Source: an uncultured Sphingomonas sp. (GTDB taxonomy: Bacteria > Pseudomonadota > Alphaproteobacteria > Sphingomonadales > Sphingomonadaceae). From it: a stretch of DNA of 64,000 bases. The DNA lies in contig NZ_CAJYHX010000008.1 in assembly GCF_913774285.1 (NCBI RefSeq), positions 62,001 to 126,000 of the forward strand, in the 5' to 3' direction. The translations under genes and the position numbers were made by a program. Under the pieces are notes generated by a model that worked only from the letters and a program-made list of their open reading frames with translations, was not told the DNA's origin and did not search any database. Shown here piece by piece: positions 24,732 to 34,573 of the stretch; position 1 is the stretch's first letter, and each line of letters opens with the position of its first letter.

Positions 24732-25234
24732 CAAAGGCCCTCCGCCCGCTTGCGCTCGGCCAGGGCGCGCATCCGGGCCAGCCGATCGGCCGGCAGGATC
24801 GCGGCCGGATCATAAGCGCCCTCGAACTGCGGCACGCCTTCGGGCAGCGTCACCCACGGCATGCGATCGGCGGTGTAGATGGCCGCGTCCGGCCGGATGC
24901 GCGCGGGTTCGTCCAGCGTCGCTACGCGCACGCCGGCACCCAGTCGACCCAGCCGCGGGTAGAAGCTCCACAGCGCCGTGCTGCACGTCGCGCAGCGGAC
25001 GATCTCGTGCGGGCCGCCGGAGCCTGCCTTCACGACATGGCTGCTGGTCTCGCCCGCGAGCAGTTCCAGCTTCTCGCTTTCGATGAACAGGTTGACCACG
25101 CTGGTCGAGCCGGTCTGGCGCTGGCAGAGGGTGCAGTAGCAATTGTTGACCAGGATCGGATCGGCGGCAACGCGGTAGCGCACCTCGCCGCAGGCACATC
25201 CGCCTTCCAGCCACGCCGCGCTCGATTCCTGCAT
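24731..25234 (-). CDS. GFA family (glutathione-dependent formaldehyde-activating-like) protein
   Basis: A 167-residue zinc protein of the GFA/CENP-V fold. The zinc cysteines are visible as GGCACGEVRY, CYCTLCQRQTGS and RCATCSTAL. Members bind glutathione adducts, but the exact substrate is usually unknown. The ATG at 25234 has GGGAGGA six nt upstream and was preferred over ATGs at 25240, 25249 and 25288. Divergent from map. Confidence 0.88.
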   Translation of the reverse strand: MQESSAAWLEGGCACGEVRYRVAADPILVNNCYCTLCQRQTGSTSVVNLFIESEKLELLAGETSSHVVKAGSGGPHEIVRCATCSTALWSFYPRLGRLGAGVRVATLDEPARIRPDAAIYTADRMPWVTLPEGVPQFEGAYDPAAILPADRLARMRALAERKRAEGL

Positions 25235-25290
25235 CCGCATTCCTCCCATGCCCCCTCGCCCTTTGCGCCCGGGGCGCCTATATCGCAAGC

Positions 25291-26115
25291 ATGACCGAAT
25301 ATGTGAACGTGACGGCGGACATGCCGCAGGCGCGCAGCCATGCGATCAAGCTCCATGGCCCGGGAGGCTTCGAAGGCATGCGCAGGGCCGGCCGCCTCGC
25401 CGCCGAGATCCTCGATGCGCTGGTGCCGCACGTCGTCCCCGGCGTGACGACGCAGGAGCTGGACGACATCGTCCGCGCGATGACCGTGGCTGGCGGCGGC
25501 GTGCCCGCGACGCTCGGCTATCGCGGCTACACCCATAGCTGCTGCATCTCGATCAACCATGTCGTCTGCCACGGCATCCCCGGCGACCGCGTCCTCAAGG
25601 ACGGCGACATCGTCAATATCGACGTGACCCCGCTGCTCGGCGGCTGGCACGGCGATACCAGCCGCATGTATCTCGTCGGTGACGTGCCGATCAAGGCGCG
25701 CCGGCTGGTCGACGTGACCTACGAGTGCCTGATGCTCGGCATCGAGCAGGCCAAGCCCGGCAACCATCTCGGCGACATCAGCCATGCGATCCAGCGCCAT
25801 GCCGAGAAGCATCGGTACGGCGTGGTCCGCGATTTCTGCGGGCACGGCCTCGGCCAGGTGTTCCACGATGCGCCCGAGGTGGTGCATGTCGGCCGCCCCG
25901 GCACCGGCCCCGAGCTGCGCCCGGGCATGTTCTTCACGATCGAGCCGATGATCAATATCGGCCGCCCGGACGTGAAGCTGCTCGACGACGGCTGGACGGC
26001 GGTAACGCGCGACCGCTCGCTTTCGGCGCAGTTCGAGCATTCGATCGGCATCACCGAGACAGGCTGCGAGATCTTCACCACCAGCCCCAAGGGCCTGCAT
26101 CAGCCGCCGTACTGA
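25291..26115 (+). CDS. map: Methionine aminopeptidase type I
   Basis: A 274-residue enzyme that removes the initiator Met from new proteins. Metal ligands are visible in NIDVTPLL and HGDTSRM (two Asp), FCGHGLG (His), TIEPM (Glu) and QFEHSI (Glu). The N-terminus MTEYVNVTADMPQ is typical of sphingomonads. It starts 57 bp from the divergent GFA gene. A REP-type palindrome follows the stop. Confidence 0.96.
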   Translation: MTEYVNVTADMPQARSHAIKLHGPGGFEGMRRAGRLAAEILDALVPHVVPGVTTQELDDIVRAMTVAGGGVPATLGYRGYTHSCCISINHVVCHGIPGDRVLKDGDIVNIDVTPLLGGWHGDTSRMYLVGDVPIKARRLVDVTYECLMLGIEQAKPGNHLGDISHAIQRHAEKHRYGVVRDFCGHGLGQVFHDAPEVVHVGRPGTGPELRPGMFFTIEPMINIGRPDVKLLDDGWTAVTRDRSLSAQFEHSIGITETGCEIFTTSPKGLHQPPY

Positions 26116-26140
26116 GGTCGGCTGACCCAGACCAAAACCT

Positions 26141-26237
26141 CGTCATTCCCGCGAAGGCGGGAATCCATTCGCCTGTGCGCCGGGGGCAAGAACCGCGGGT
26201 TCAGCGCCAATGGATCCCCGCCTTCGCGGGGATGACG
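26141..26237. repeat. REP doublet (REPIN-like), copy 1
   Basis: Two hairpins in opposite orientation: CGTCATTCCCGCGAAGGCGG at the left (stem 26145-26164) and its mirror ending GGGGATGACG at the right (stem 26213-26232), with ATCCATT/AATGGAT flanks inside. The second copy is at 43841-43936 and a single arm at 59357-59385. Confidence 0.8.
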
Positions 26238-26352
26238 GTGATAATGTGACGCGGGCGCGCCCAACTGCAAATGGCGCTCCGCAACAATCTTGCGCCCCCT
26301 CGCAACTTCCGCTATCCGCGCCGCCAGCATCAAGAGTCGGGCCGACGCCCGG

Positions 26353-26439
26353 CACCAACCTGCCCCGTGCAAGGTGGTGCCTCCATGACCAAGTGGAGGG
26401 ATGTGGCCGAACCCGGCAACACGGTGTCCACGCCACATC
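26353..26439 (+). promoter_or_regulatory. Structured 5' leader upstream of threonine aldolase
   Basis: Three hairpins abut without spacers: 26353-26361/26372-26379 (8 bp with one bulged A), 26380-26385/26394-26399 (6 bp, 8-nt loop) and 26400-26407/26432-26439 (8 bp, 24-nt loop). They end 47 nt before the GTG start, with ribosome site GGAAGAAGG at 26468-26476. The arrangement suggests a cis-acting RNA. It matches no riboswitch class I can name. Confidence 0.45.
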
Positions 26440-26485
26440 TCCTGTCGTTGCCCCGCCTCCTGGAACAGGAAGAAGGCAGTAGAGC

Positions 26486-27538
26486 GTGACGACCGAAGCC
26501 CAGCAATTCGCCAGCGACAATTATGCCGGAATCTGCCCCGAGGCATGGGCAGCGATGGAAGCAGCCAACACGGGCCACGCCCCCGCTTATGGCGACGATC
26601 GCTGGACCCACACCGCCGCGGATGCCTTCCGCACGCTGTTCGATACCGATTGCGAAGTGTTCTTCGCGTTCAACGGCACGGCGGCCAATTCGCTGGCGCT
26701 GGCGGCCCTCTGCCAGTCCTATCACAGCGTGATCTGCTCGGCCGCCGCGCATGTCGAAACCGACGAATGCGGCGCGCCGGAATTCTTCTCCAATGGCTCC
26801 AAGCTGCTCGTCGCGCAGAGCGAGGACGGCAAGCTGACCCCGGCCGCAGTACGCGCGGTAGCGACCAGCCGCTCCGACATCCACTTCCCCAAGCCGCGCG
26901 TGGTGACGATCACCCAGCCGACCGAGACCGGCCAAGTCTATACGGTGGACGAAGTGAAGGCGCTTTCAGCCGTGTGCCGCGAGCTGGGCCTCAAGCTGCA
27001 CATGGACGGCGCCCGCTTCGCCCATGCCGTGGCGACGCTGGGCTGCGATCCGGCCGACATTACCTGGCGCGCCGGTGTCGACGTGCTCTGCTTCGGCGGC
27101 ACCAAGAACGGCATGGCGGTGGGCGAAGCGGTCCTCTTCTTCGATCGCGCGCTGGCGCAGGACTTCGACTATCGCTGCAAACAGGCCGGGCAGCTCGCCT
27201 CCAAGATGCGGTTCCTGGCGGCGCCCTGGGTTGGGATGCTGGAGAATGGTGCCTGGCTGCGCAATGCACGCCACGCCAATGGCTGTGCGCAGCGTCTGGC
27301 AGGGCAGATCGACGGGCTTCCGGGTATCGAGCTGATGTTCCCGGTGGAAGCCAACGGCGTCTTCGTTCGCGCGCCCGAACCGGTGCTGGAAGGCCTGCGC
27401 GCGCGCGGCTGGCGCTTCTACACCTTCATCGGCGGCGGCGCGCGGTTCATGTTCGCCTGGGATGCCGATCCGGCGCGGGTGGACGAACTGGCGGCGGACA
27501 TCCGCGCCGTGAGCGGGACGACGGCGCTGGCGGCCTGA
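26486..27538 (+). CDS. ltaE: Low-specificity L-threonine aldolase
   Basis: This 350-residue PLP enzyme splits threonine into glycine and acetaldehyde. Family features: the start TTEAQQFASDNYAGI, the glycine-rich FAFNGTAANSLAL, MDGARFAHA and the PLP lysine in CFGGTKNGMAVGEA. The start is GTG at 26486, with GGAAGAAGG nine nt upstream. It is the only gene of its unit. The unusual structured leader just upstream may adjust its expression. Confidence 0.92.
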   Translation: MTTEAQQFASDNYAGICPEAWAAMEAANTGHAPAYGDDRWTHTAADAFRTLFDTDCEVFFAFNGTAANSLALAALCQSYHSVICSAAAHVETDECGAPEFFSNGSKLLVAQSEDGKLTPAAVRAVATSRSDIHFPKPRVVTITQPTETGQVYTVDEVKALSAVCRELGLKLHMDGARFAHAVATLGCDPADITWRAGVDVLCFGGTKNGMAVGEAVLFFDRALAQDFDYRCKQAGQLASKMRFLAAPWVGMLENGAWLRNARHANGCAQRLAGQIDGLPGIELMFPVEANGVFVRAPEPVLEGLRARGWRFYTFIGGGARFMFAWDADPARVDELAADIRAVSGTTALAA

Positions 27539-27546
27539 GTGTTTCC

Positions 27547-27692
27547 TCCTTCGGAGCGCAGCTCCGGGGGAGAGGACCATTTGCGAAGCAAATGGCGGAG
27601 GGGGTTTGCCGGCGGCGGAGGGAATTCTCCCTCCACCACCGCCTTCAGCGACGGTCCCCTCCCCCGCTTCGCGGTGGAGGAGACGCTAGTGG
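27547..27692. repeat. Palindromic CTCC/GGAG-rich intergenic repeat
   Basis: Alternating short inverted repeats, for example GGAGCGCAGCTCC, CATTTGCGAAGCAAATG (27580-27596) and GGAGGGAATTCTCCCTCC (27618-27635), fill the gap between two converging genes. The make-up resembles the other palindromic repeats at 47.7 kb and 51.5 kb. Confidence 0.6.
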
Positions 27693-27704
27693 GTGAATTA
27701 GACC

Positions 27705-28520
27705 TCAGCCGACGAAGGCGCGCTCGATCACGAAATCGCCGGGTGCGTTGTTCGAGCCTTCCTTGAAGCCCTTGCCTTCGAGCAGCGTGGCGAAGTCGCG
27801 GATCATGTCCATCGATCCGCACAGCATCACGCGGTCGGTTTCCGGGTGCAGCACCGGATCGCCCGGCACGCCTTCGAACAGCTTGCCGTTCTCGAGCAGC
27901 GCGCCGATCCGCTCGCTGGTATGAAACGGCTCGCGGGTGACGGTCGGCACATAGTGGAACTGGTGTGCGGCCTGCTCACCGATCAAGGGATCGTCGGCCA
28001 GCTTGGCGGCGAGCTCGTCATGATAGGCGAGATCGCTCACCCGGCGCACGCTGTGCACCGCGATCACCTGCTCGAACCGCTCATAGATCTCGGGGTCGCG
28101 CGCCACGCTGAGGAACGGCGCCAGGCCCGTACCGGTGGAAAGCAGGAACAGCCGGCGGCCCGGCAGCAGCGCATCGGCCACCAGCGTGCCGGTCGACTTC
28201 TTGCCGAGATAGATGTCGTCGCCCGGCACGATCTTCTGCAGCTTCGAGGTCAGCGGACCGTCCTGCACCTTGATCGAGAGGAATTCGAGCTCTTCCGCCC
28301 AAGAGGGGCTGGCGACCGAATAGGCGCGCATCAGCGGCTTGCCGCCCTCGCCTTCCAGCCCGATCATCACGAACTCGCCGGAGCGGAAGCGGAAGCTGGC
28401 CGGCCGCTCGATCGCGAAGCTGAACAGGTGCTCGTTCCAGTGGCGGACCCACAGCACCTTGGCGGTGGCGAAGGCGGGATGTTCGGGAAGCAGCGCGGGC
28501 GCGCGCGTGTCGACGGTCAT
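27705..28520 (-). CDS. fpr: Ferredoxin--NADP+ reductase
   Basis: A 271-residue flavoenzyme exchanging electrons between NADPH and ferredoxin/flavodoxin. It shows the FAD motif MRAYSVASPSW, the nucleotide region LLSTGTGLAPFLSVARD and MLCGSMDMI. It ends in AFVG, as in bacterial subclass FNRs. ATG at 28520 (MTVDTRAPALLP) is preferred to a start 45 nt upstream. Confidence 0.93.
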   Translation of the reverse strand: MTVDTRAPALLPEHPAFATAKVLWVRHWNEHLFSFAIERPASFRFRSGEFVMIGLEGEGGKPLMRAYSVASPSWAEELEFLSIKVQDGPLTSKLQKIVPGDDIYLGKKSTGTLVADALLPGRRLFLLSTGTGLAPFLSVARDPEIYERFEQVIAVHSVRRVSDLAYHDELAAKLADDPLIGEQAAHQFHYVPTVTREPFHTSERIGALLENGKLFEGVPGDPVLHPETDRVMLCGSMDMIRDFATLLEGKGFKEGSNNAPGDFVIERAFVG

Positions 28521-28647
28521 GAAAGCGGGTCCTCGTAACGCTCTGGTCGGCCCGGCCGCCCGCATGGCGGTACCGGGATTGAAATAAATGAAGGCGGCCC
28601 TCTGCCACCAGAAGCCGCCCGCGTCCAGAAAGTAGCGCTTCGGGCCG

Positions 28648-28902
28648 CTAAACGCCGTGTGCGAAGGGCGCGCCGGTCGTCCAGTGCCGCAGCAGCGCCA
28701 TGGTATCCTCGGCGGTCAGCGTCTCGCCATTCGTCTCGATCCAGCAGTCGCCGCGCTGCTCCGGCTGCACCGCGGAAAGGCCATGCGCCAGCAGCACCAG
28801 CGAGCCCCGCGCCACCACCACCGAGCGCGCGCTCGCCGACGCGACGCCATCGACGATCCGCCGTCGCAGCTCGGCTGGCGCATTCATCGGCGGCGACCGC
28901 AT
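28648..28902 (-). CDS. Hypothetical small protein
   Basis: An 84-residue protein I do not recognise. It begins MRSPPMNAPAELRRRIVDGV, contains a hydrophobic strand-rich middle (SVVVARGSLVLLAHGLSAV) and ends THWTTGAPFAHGV-like without Cys or metal motifs. ATG at 28902 has AAGGGAAG upstream. The frame stays open to 29016, which would put the start almost on top of the divergent transducer gene. Confidence 0.5.
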   Translation of the reverse strand: MRSPPMNAPAELRRRIVDGVASASARSVVVARGSLVLLAHGLSAVQPEQRGDCWIETNGETLTAEDTMALLRHWTTGAPFAHGV

Positions 28903-29054
28903 CGAAGCTTCCCTTGTCCAGCGCGTGATCGTTTGCCGGTTAACGTTCACGGGCAGCTTCAGCCGCAAATATGCGAAGATTTCATGGGGGAATGTCGTAA
29001 ACCTGTCATCAAACACTAATCGCTCGTTTACCGCCGTGCCCTACCGAGGCGGCG

Positions 29055-30362
29055 ATGCTCGACATGCCCGCCCATCTCCGCTTCCTCTTCGCGTGGCTTA
29101 CCGAGGCCGAACGCGCGCCGCCCTGGCTGACGCTGGAAACCCCGCTCGGCGAGGCGGTGCGCTGCTTCCAGGATGATCCGACGCTGCGGCTCCTGCCGGT
29201 GCTCGACGCCCGGCACCGGCCGCTGGGCGCGGTGTTCGAAAAGGACGTGCGCCGGCTGCTGCTCAACCCTTATGGTCATGCGCTGCTGCGCAACCCCGCC
29301 TATGGGCGGCGGCTGGAATCGATGGTGCGGCCCTGCCCCGTCGCCGATTATGCCCAGTCGGCACGCGCGCTGGTCGACGCCTATTCGGCCGCCGACGGGC
29401 AGGAAGGCATGATCCTCACCCGCGGGGGGGAGCTGTTCGCCGCGATCAGTAACCGCCGCATCATCCAGCTCGCCGCCGAGGACCGCGTTCGCGAGGCCGC
29501 CGAGCAGACCGCCCGCGCCCGCCGTATCGAAACCGCGAGCGAGCGGATCGAGGCCGAAGTCGGCGCGATGGCCGGGCAGTTGCGTGATCTCGCCGGCACA
29601 CTGCGCGCAGGTGCCGCCGCCACCGTCGAGCGCGCGAGCGCCAACAGCGCCTCGGCCACCGCGCTCGCCGCCGCGGTTGCGCAGAGCCACGACAATCTCG
29701 CCGCAATCGCGCGGGAATCGGAAGCGCTGGCCGCCACGCTCGATGCGATCGGCCGCGACACGGTTACGGCGCGTGCTTCGGCAGCCGAAGCTGTCGCACT
29801 GGTCGACGACAGTCGGCTGGGAACGGCGGAGCTGGACGCCTTCGCCCAGAATGTCGGCGCGGTCACCGCCACGATCGGTGAAATCGCCGGGCAGGTGAAC
29901 CTGCTCGCGCTCAACGCCGCGATCGAGGCGGCGCGCGCGGGCGAGGCCGGGCGCGGCTTCACCGTGGTGGCGAACGAGATCAAGGCGCTGGCGGGCCAGG
30001 TCCGCCACGCCGCGCAGAGCGTCGGCACCAAGGTCGCCGGCATCCGAGCGGTGGTGGACCGCGTCACCACCAACCATGCACGGGTCGAGCAGGCAATCAC
30101 GGGCATTGCGGGCCTCTCCTCCAGCATCGAAGCTGCGGTGCGCGACCAGCACCACGCGACCCACAACATCGCCCGCAACGTCAATGAGAGCGTGTGCGGA
30201 ACGCGCGGTGTGCAGGCGGATATCGAACAGGTCCGCGCCGCCGCACAGGCGGCATCGGGCAATGCCAGTGCGATCGCCGATCTCTCGACCGGCCTGCGCA
30301 CCAAGGCCGAAGCGCTATCCGACGGGATCGACCGGTTCCTCGCCGAGGTCCGCGCGGCCTGA
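29055..30362 (+). CDS. Soluble methyl-accepting chemotaxis-type transducer
   Basis: This 435-residue protein has a C-terminal signalling domain with the MCP hairpin tip EIAGQVNLLALNAAIEAARA (approximately 277-296), GEAGRGFTVVANEIKALA, and long coiled-coil arms. No membrane segment is present. The first 140 residues contain a CBS-like half (LLPVLDARHRPLGAVFEKD) and may sense an internal ligand or cooperate with regulatory partners. No che genes are adjacent. The start may be ATG 29055 or 29064. Confidence 0.85.
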   Translation: MLDMPAHLRFLFAWLTEAERAPPWLTLETPLGEAVRCFQDDPTLRLLPVLDARHRPLGAVFEKDVRRLLLNPYGHALLRNPAYGRRLESMVRPCPVADYAQSARALVDAYSAADGQEGMILTRGGELFAAISNRRIIQLAAEDRVREAAEQTARARRIETASERIEAEVGAMAGQLRDLAGTLRAGAAATVERASANSASATALAAAVAQSHDNLAAIARESEALAATLDAIGRDTVTARASAAEAVALVDDSRLGTAELDAFAQNVGAVTATIGEIAGQVNLLALNAAIEAARAGEAGRGFTVVANEIKALAGQVRHAAQSVGTKVAGIRAVVDRVTTNHARVEQAITGIAGLSSSIEAAVRDQHHATHNIARNVNESVCGTRGVQADIEQVRAAAQAASGNASAIADLSTGLRTKAEALSDGIDRFLAEVRAA

Positions 30363-30385
30363 TCTGCCGCGCGATTGGGCAGGCG

Positions 30386-30867
<482 letters not shown>

Positions 30868-30914
30868 CGAAGGTTCAAGCGACGGCGATGAGGCCGGCGC
30901 ACGAGCAATTTTAT

Positions 30915-30932
30915 TGCCCGATTCGTCGGGCA
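30915..30932 (+). promoter_or_regulatory. UUCG-capped hairpin between glnB and glnA
   Basis: TGCCCGA and TCGGGCA form a perfect 7-bp stem closed by TTCG, a very stable tetraloop. No T-run follows. It lies 28 bp before the glnA start and could set the ratio of glnB to glnA message by processing or attenuation. Confidence 0.45.
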
Positions 30933-30960
30933 GACGAAAGAGAGCGAAAGGGCAACTACG

Positions 30961-32373
30961 ATGGCGAATTCGGCCAGTGACATCCTGAAGATGGTGAAGG
31001 ACCAGGAGATCGAGTGGATCGACCTGCGCTTCACCGACCCCAAGGGCAAGTGGCAGCACCTGACCATGGTCGCGTCGATCCTGGGGGAGGACGAGCTGAC
31101 CGACGGACTGATGTTCGACGGTTCGTCGATCGAGGGCTGGAAGGCGATCAACGAGTCCGACATGATCCTGAAGCCGGATCTGGACGCGGTGTGGATCGAT
31201 CCGTTCTCGGCCACCCCGATGCTGATCCTGGTGTGCGACATCGTGGAGCCCTCGACCGGCGAGCTCTATGCCCGCGACCCGCGCTCGACCGCAAAGCGCG
31301 CCGAGGCGTATCTGAAGACCACCGGCATCGGCGACACCATCTATGTCGGCCCCGAAGCCGAATTCTTCATGTTCGACGACGTGCGCTTCGAGAACAGCTA
31401 CTCGACCAGCTACTACAAGATCGACGACATCGAGCTGCCGGGCAATTCGGGCCGCGAATATGAAGCCGGCAACCTCGGCCACCGTCCGCGCGCCAAGGGC
31501 GGCTATTTCCCCGTCGCGCCGGTCGACAGCGCCGTCGACATCCGCGGCGAAATGGTTTCGACCATGCTGGAGATGGGCCTGCCCTGCGACAAGCACCACC
31601 ACGAAGTCGCCGCCGCGCAGCACGAGCTGGGCCTGACCTTCGGCACGCTGGTGACCACCGCCGATCGCATGCAGATCTACAAGTATGTCGTGCACCAGGT
31701 CGCCCAGGCCTATGGCAAGACCGCGACCTTCATGCCGAAGCCGATCAAGGAAGATAACGGCTCGGGCATGCACACCCACATGTCGATCTGGGAGAAGGGC
31801 AATCCGCTGTTCGCCGGCAACGGTTATGCGGGTCTGTCGGACACCTGCCTCTACTTCATCGGCGGCGTGATCAAGCACGCCAAGGCGCTCAACGCCTTCA
31901 CCAACCCGTCGACCAACAGCTACAAGCGCCTGGTCCCGGGCTATGAGGCGCCGGTGCTGCTCGCCTATTCGAGCCGCAACCGTTCGGCTTCGTGCCGCAT
32001 CCCGTACGGTACCGGCAGCAAGGCGAAGCGCGTCGAGTTCCGCTTCCCGGACGCGCTGGCCAACCCGTATCTCTGCTATTCGGCGCTGCTGATGGCGGGC
32101 CTGGACGGCATCCAGAACAAGATCCATCCGGGCGACCCGATGGACAAGAACCTGTACGATCTGCCCCCGGCCGAGCTGGCCGAAGTGCCGACCGTGTGCG
32201 GTTCGCTCCGCGAGGCGCTGGACAGCCTGGAAGCCGATTTCGACTTCCTGCTGAAGGGCGACGTGTTCTCGAAGGACCAGATCGAGGCCTATATCGAGAT
32301 CAAGCGCGCCGACGTGGCCCGTTGGGAAATGACCCCGAGCCCGGTCGAGTACGACATGTACTATTCGAGCTGA
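30961..32373 (+). CDS. glnA: Glutamine synthetase type I
   Basis: This 470-residue dodecameric enzyme joins ammonia to glutamate. Signature stretches: [13 protein letters not shown], the ATP region [29 protein letters not shown] and the adenylylation Tyr in NLYDLPPAE. Length fits the GSI-beta class that is switched off by GlnE. It is second in the glnBA unit, with a well-formed terminator after it. Confidence 0.98.
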   Translation: MANSASDILKMVKDQEIEWIDLRFTDPKGKWQHLTMVASILGEDELTDGLMFDGSSIEGWKAINESDMILKPDLDAVWIDPFSATPMLILVCDIVEPSTGELYARDPRSTAKRAEAYLKTTGIGDTIYVGPEAEFFMFDDVRFENSYSTSYYKIDDIELPGNSGREYEAGNLGHRPRAKGGYFPVAPVDSAVDIRGEMVSTMLEMGLPCDKHHHEVAAAQHELGLTFGTLVTTADRMQIYKYVVHQVAQAYGKTATFMPKPIKEDNGSGMHTHMSIWEKGNPLFAGNGYAGLSDTCLYFIGGVIKHAKALNAFTNPSTNSYKRLVPGYEAPVLLAYSSRNRSASCRIPYGTGSKAKRVEFRFPDALANPYLCYSALLMAGLDGIQNKIHPGDPMDKNLYDLPPAELAEVPTVCGSLREALDSLEADFDFLLKGDVFSKDQIEAYIEIKRADVARWEMTPSPVEYDMYYSS

Positions 32374-32398
32374 TCCTTCCGCGATCCGCTGAAGAAGG

Positions 32399-32431
32399 GG
32401 CGTCCGGAGCGATCCGGGCGCCTTTTCTTTT
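32399..32431 (+). terminator. Rho-independent terminator of glnBA
   Basis: GGCGTCCGGA (32399-32408) pairs with TCCGGGCGCC (32413-32422) through nine Watson-Crick pairs and one G-U, with loop GCGA, followed by TTTTCTTTT. It starts 25 bp after the glnA stop. Confidence 0.85.
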
Positions 32432-32515
32432 GGCACCACGCAGGTGCCGGGAAGCGATTGAGCGCGCCCCGTCACCGTGCTAGCCAGCTACATCACCCAG
32501 AAGGACTCCGCCTCC

Positions 32516-34543
32516 ATGCGTCTTCCGCGTCTCGCAGCGCTGCTGCTCGGCACTTCCCTGCTCGCTTCCCCCGCCCTCGCCCAGACCGCCGACAAAGCCA
32601 AGTACGGCCCATGGGGCGTCGATCTCGCGACGATGGATCGAACCGTGAAGCCGGGCGATGACTTCTACGCCTATGCGCTGGGCAGCTGGCTGCGCGACGC
32701 GCCGATCGCGCCCGACAAGGCGCGGATCGGCTACAACTACGACCTCCCCGACGAGACCGAAGTCGAGGTGCGCAAGCTGATCGAGGATGCCGGCGCCGCG
32801 CCCAGCGATCCGGTGCTCCGCCAGGTCGCGACCTACTACCATGCCTATATGGACGAGGCCGGGATCGAGGCGCGCGGCACCGCGCCGCTGAAGCCCTATC
32901 TCGCTCGCATCGACGCGGTGCAGGACCGCCGGGCGCTGGAGCTGCTGATGGCCGATCACGGCTATGCCAGCCCGATCGGCATCGGCATCTCGGCCGACGA
33001 GAAGGATCCGACCCGCTACACGGTGATGGCCGGTCAGGCCGGACTCGGCCTGCCGACCCGCGATTATTATCTGCTGCCCGGCGAGAAGTACGAGACGATC
33101 CGCAAGGCGTACCGCGCCTATATCGTCAAGATCCAGCAGCTGGCCGACATCCCCGACGCCGAAGCCAAGGCCGATGCGATCCTCGCGCTCGAGACCAGCC
33201 TCGCCAAGGACCAGTGGACGCCCGAGGCGCGCCGCGACCCGCAGAAGACCTACAACCCGATGGACCGCGCCCAGCTCGCCAAGCTGGCACCCGAGTTCGA
33301 CTGGGACGCCGTGCTCGCGCATCAAGGCCTGGGCAAGATGCCGACCGTCGTCGTGCGCGAGACGACCGCCGTCACCGCGGCCGCCAAGCGGCTCGGCGAC
33401 GTGCCGCTCGCCACCTGGAAGGACTGGCTGCGCTTCCGCTTCATCAGCGATCATGCCGCGGTGCTGCCCAAGGCGTTCGATGCCGCACAGTTCGATTTCT
33501 ACGGCCATACCCTGCGCGACGTGCAGGCGCAGTCGGAGCGCTGGAAGCGCGGCGTCCGCGTCGTCAACGGCGCGCTGGGCGAGGCGATCGGCAAGATCTA
33601 TGCCGAGCGCCACTGGGGACCGGCGGCGGAAGCGCTGTCGAAGGAGCTGGTCGAGGATCTGCGCGCATCCTATGCGGACAAGATCAAGGCTGCCGCCTGG
33701 ATGGACGCGCCGACCCGCAAGGAAGCGCTTGCCAAGCTCGCCGCCTTCGATCCGCGCATCGGCCATCCGGACAAGTATATCGATTATGCGTCGATGCCGG
33801 TCAGCGCGACCGATCCGCTGGCCAACGATCTCGCCTCGGATGAATTCGAGTGGAAGCTGCAGCTGTCGCGGCTCGGCAAGCCGGTCGATCGCACCTTGTG
33901 GGACATGACCCCGCAGACGGTGAACGCCTATTACGATCCGGTGATGAACCAGGTGACCTTCCCGGCCGCGCAGCTCCAGCCGCCCTTCTTCGATCCCGCC
34001 GCCGATCCGGCGGTGAACTATGGCGAGACGGGTGCCACGATCGGCCACGAAATGGGTCATGGCTTCGACGACGAGGGCCGCCAGTTCGACGCCGGCGGCA
34101 AGCTGCGCGACTGGTGGACGGCGCAGTCGGCCGAGCGCTACACCGCGCACGCCCAGGCGCTGGTAAAGCAGTTCGACGCCTATGAGCCGATCCCCGGCGT
34201 GCACATCAAGGGCCAGCTGACCCTAGGCGAGAACCTGGCCGATCTCGGCGGGCTCGAAGTCGCCTATGCCGCTTATCGCCGCTATGTCGCCCGCCACGGC
34301 GAACCCAAGGTGCTGGACGGCCTGACCGGCGACCAGCGCTTCTTCCTTGCCTATGCCGCCAGCTGGCAGGGCAAGGCACGCGAAGGCGCCGTGCGGGCGC
34401 AGCTGCTGTCCGATCCGCACAGCCCGGACAAGTACCGCGTCAACGGCATCGTCCGGAACATGGACGCGTGGTACAAGGCGTTTGGCGTGAAGCCGGGCGA
34501 CGCGCTGTACCTCGCCCCCGAAGCGCGCGTGCACGTCTGGTAA
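32516..34543 (+). CDS. M13 family metallopeptidase, secreted
   Basis: A 675-residue neprilysin/PepO-type zinc peptidase. An N-terminal signal peptide (MRLPRLAALLLGTSLLASPA, cut near LAQ) sends it to the periplasm. The zinc site is HEMGH (511-515) with the third ligand Glu in GENLADLGG. Family companions VNAYYDP and FPAAQLQPPFFD are present. ATG 32516 was chosen because it places the signal peptide at the start; an upstream GTG at 32477 would precede it with polar residues. Confidence 0.93.
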   Translation: MRLPRLAALLLGTSLLASPALAQTADKAKYGPWGVDLATMDRTVKPGDDFYAYALGSWLRDAPIAPDKARIGYNYDLPDETEVEVRKLIEDAGAAPSDPVLRQVATYYHAYMDEAGIEARGTAPLKPYLARIDAVQDRRALELLMADHGYASPIGIGISADEKDPTRYTVMAGQAGLGLPTRDYYLLPGEKYETIRKAYRAYIVKIQQLADIPDAEAKADAILALETSLAKDQWTPEARRDPQKTYNPMDRAQLAKLAPEFDWDAVLAHQGLGKMPTVVVRETTAVTAAAKRLGDVPLATWKDWLRFRFISDHAAVLPKAFDAAQFDFYGHTLRDVQAQSERWKRGVRVVNGALGEAIGKIYAERHWGPAAEALSKELVEDLRASYADKIKAAAWMDAPTRKEALAKLAAFDPRIGHPDKYIDYASMPVSATDPLANDLASDEFEWKLQLSRLGKPVDRTLWDMTPQTVNAYYDPVMNQVTFPAAQLQPPFFDPAADPAVNYGETGATIGHEMGHGFDDEGRQFDAGGKLRDWWTAQSAERYTAHAQALVKQFDAYEPIPGVHIKGQLTLGENLADLGGLEVAYAAYRRYVARHGEPKVLDGLTGDQRFFLAYAASWQGKAREGAVRAQLLSDPHSPDKYRVNGIVRNMDAWYKAFGVKPGDALYLAPEARVHVW

Positions 34544-34573
34544 ACGGCAGCCGGGGGCAGTCTGCCCCCGGCC

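Noticed and set aside
26141..26237. CRISPR-like repeats from the paired palindromes
   Set aside because: Only two mirror-image arms, no regular direct repeats or spacers; they are REP doublets. No CRISPR array or cas gene was found in the window.
32480..34204. 574-codon open frame antisense to the M13 peptidase
   Set aside because: Same reason; no domain signature in its translation.
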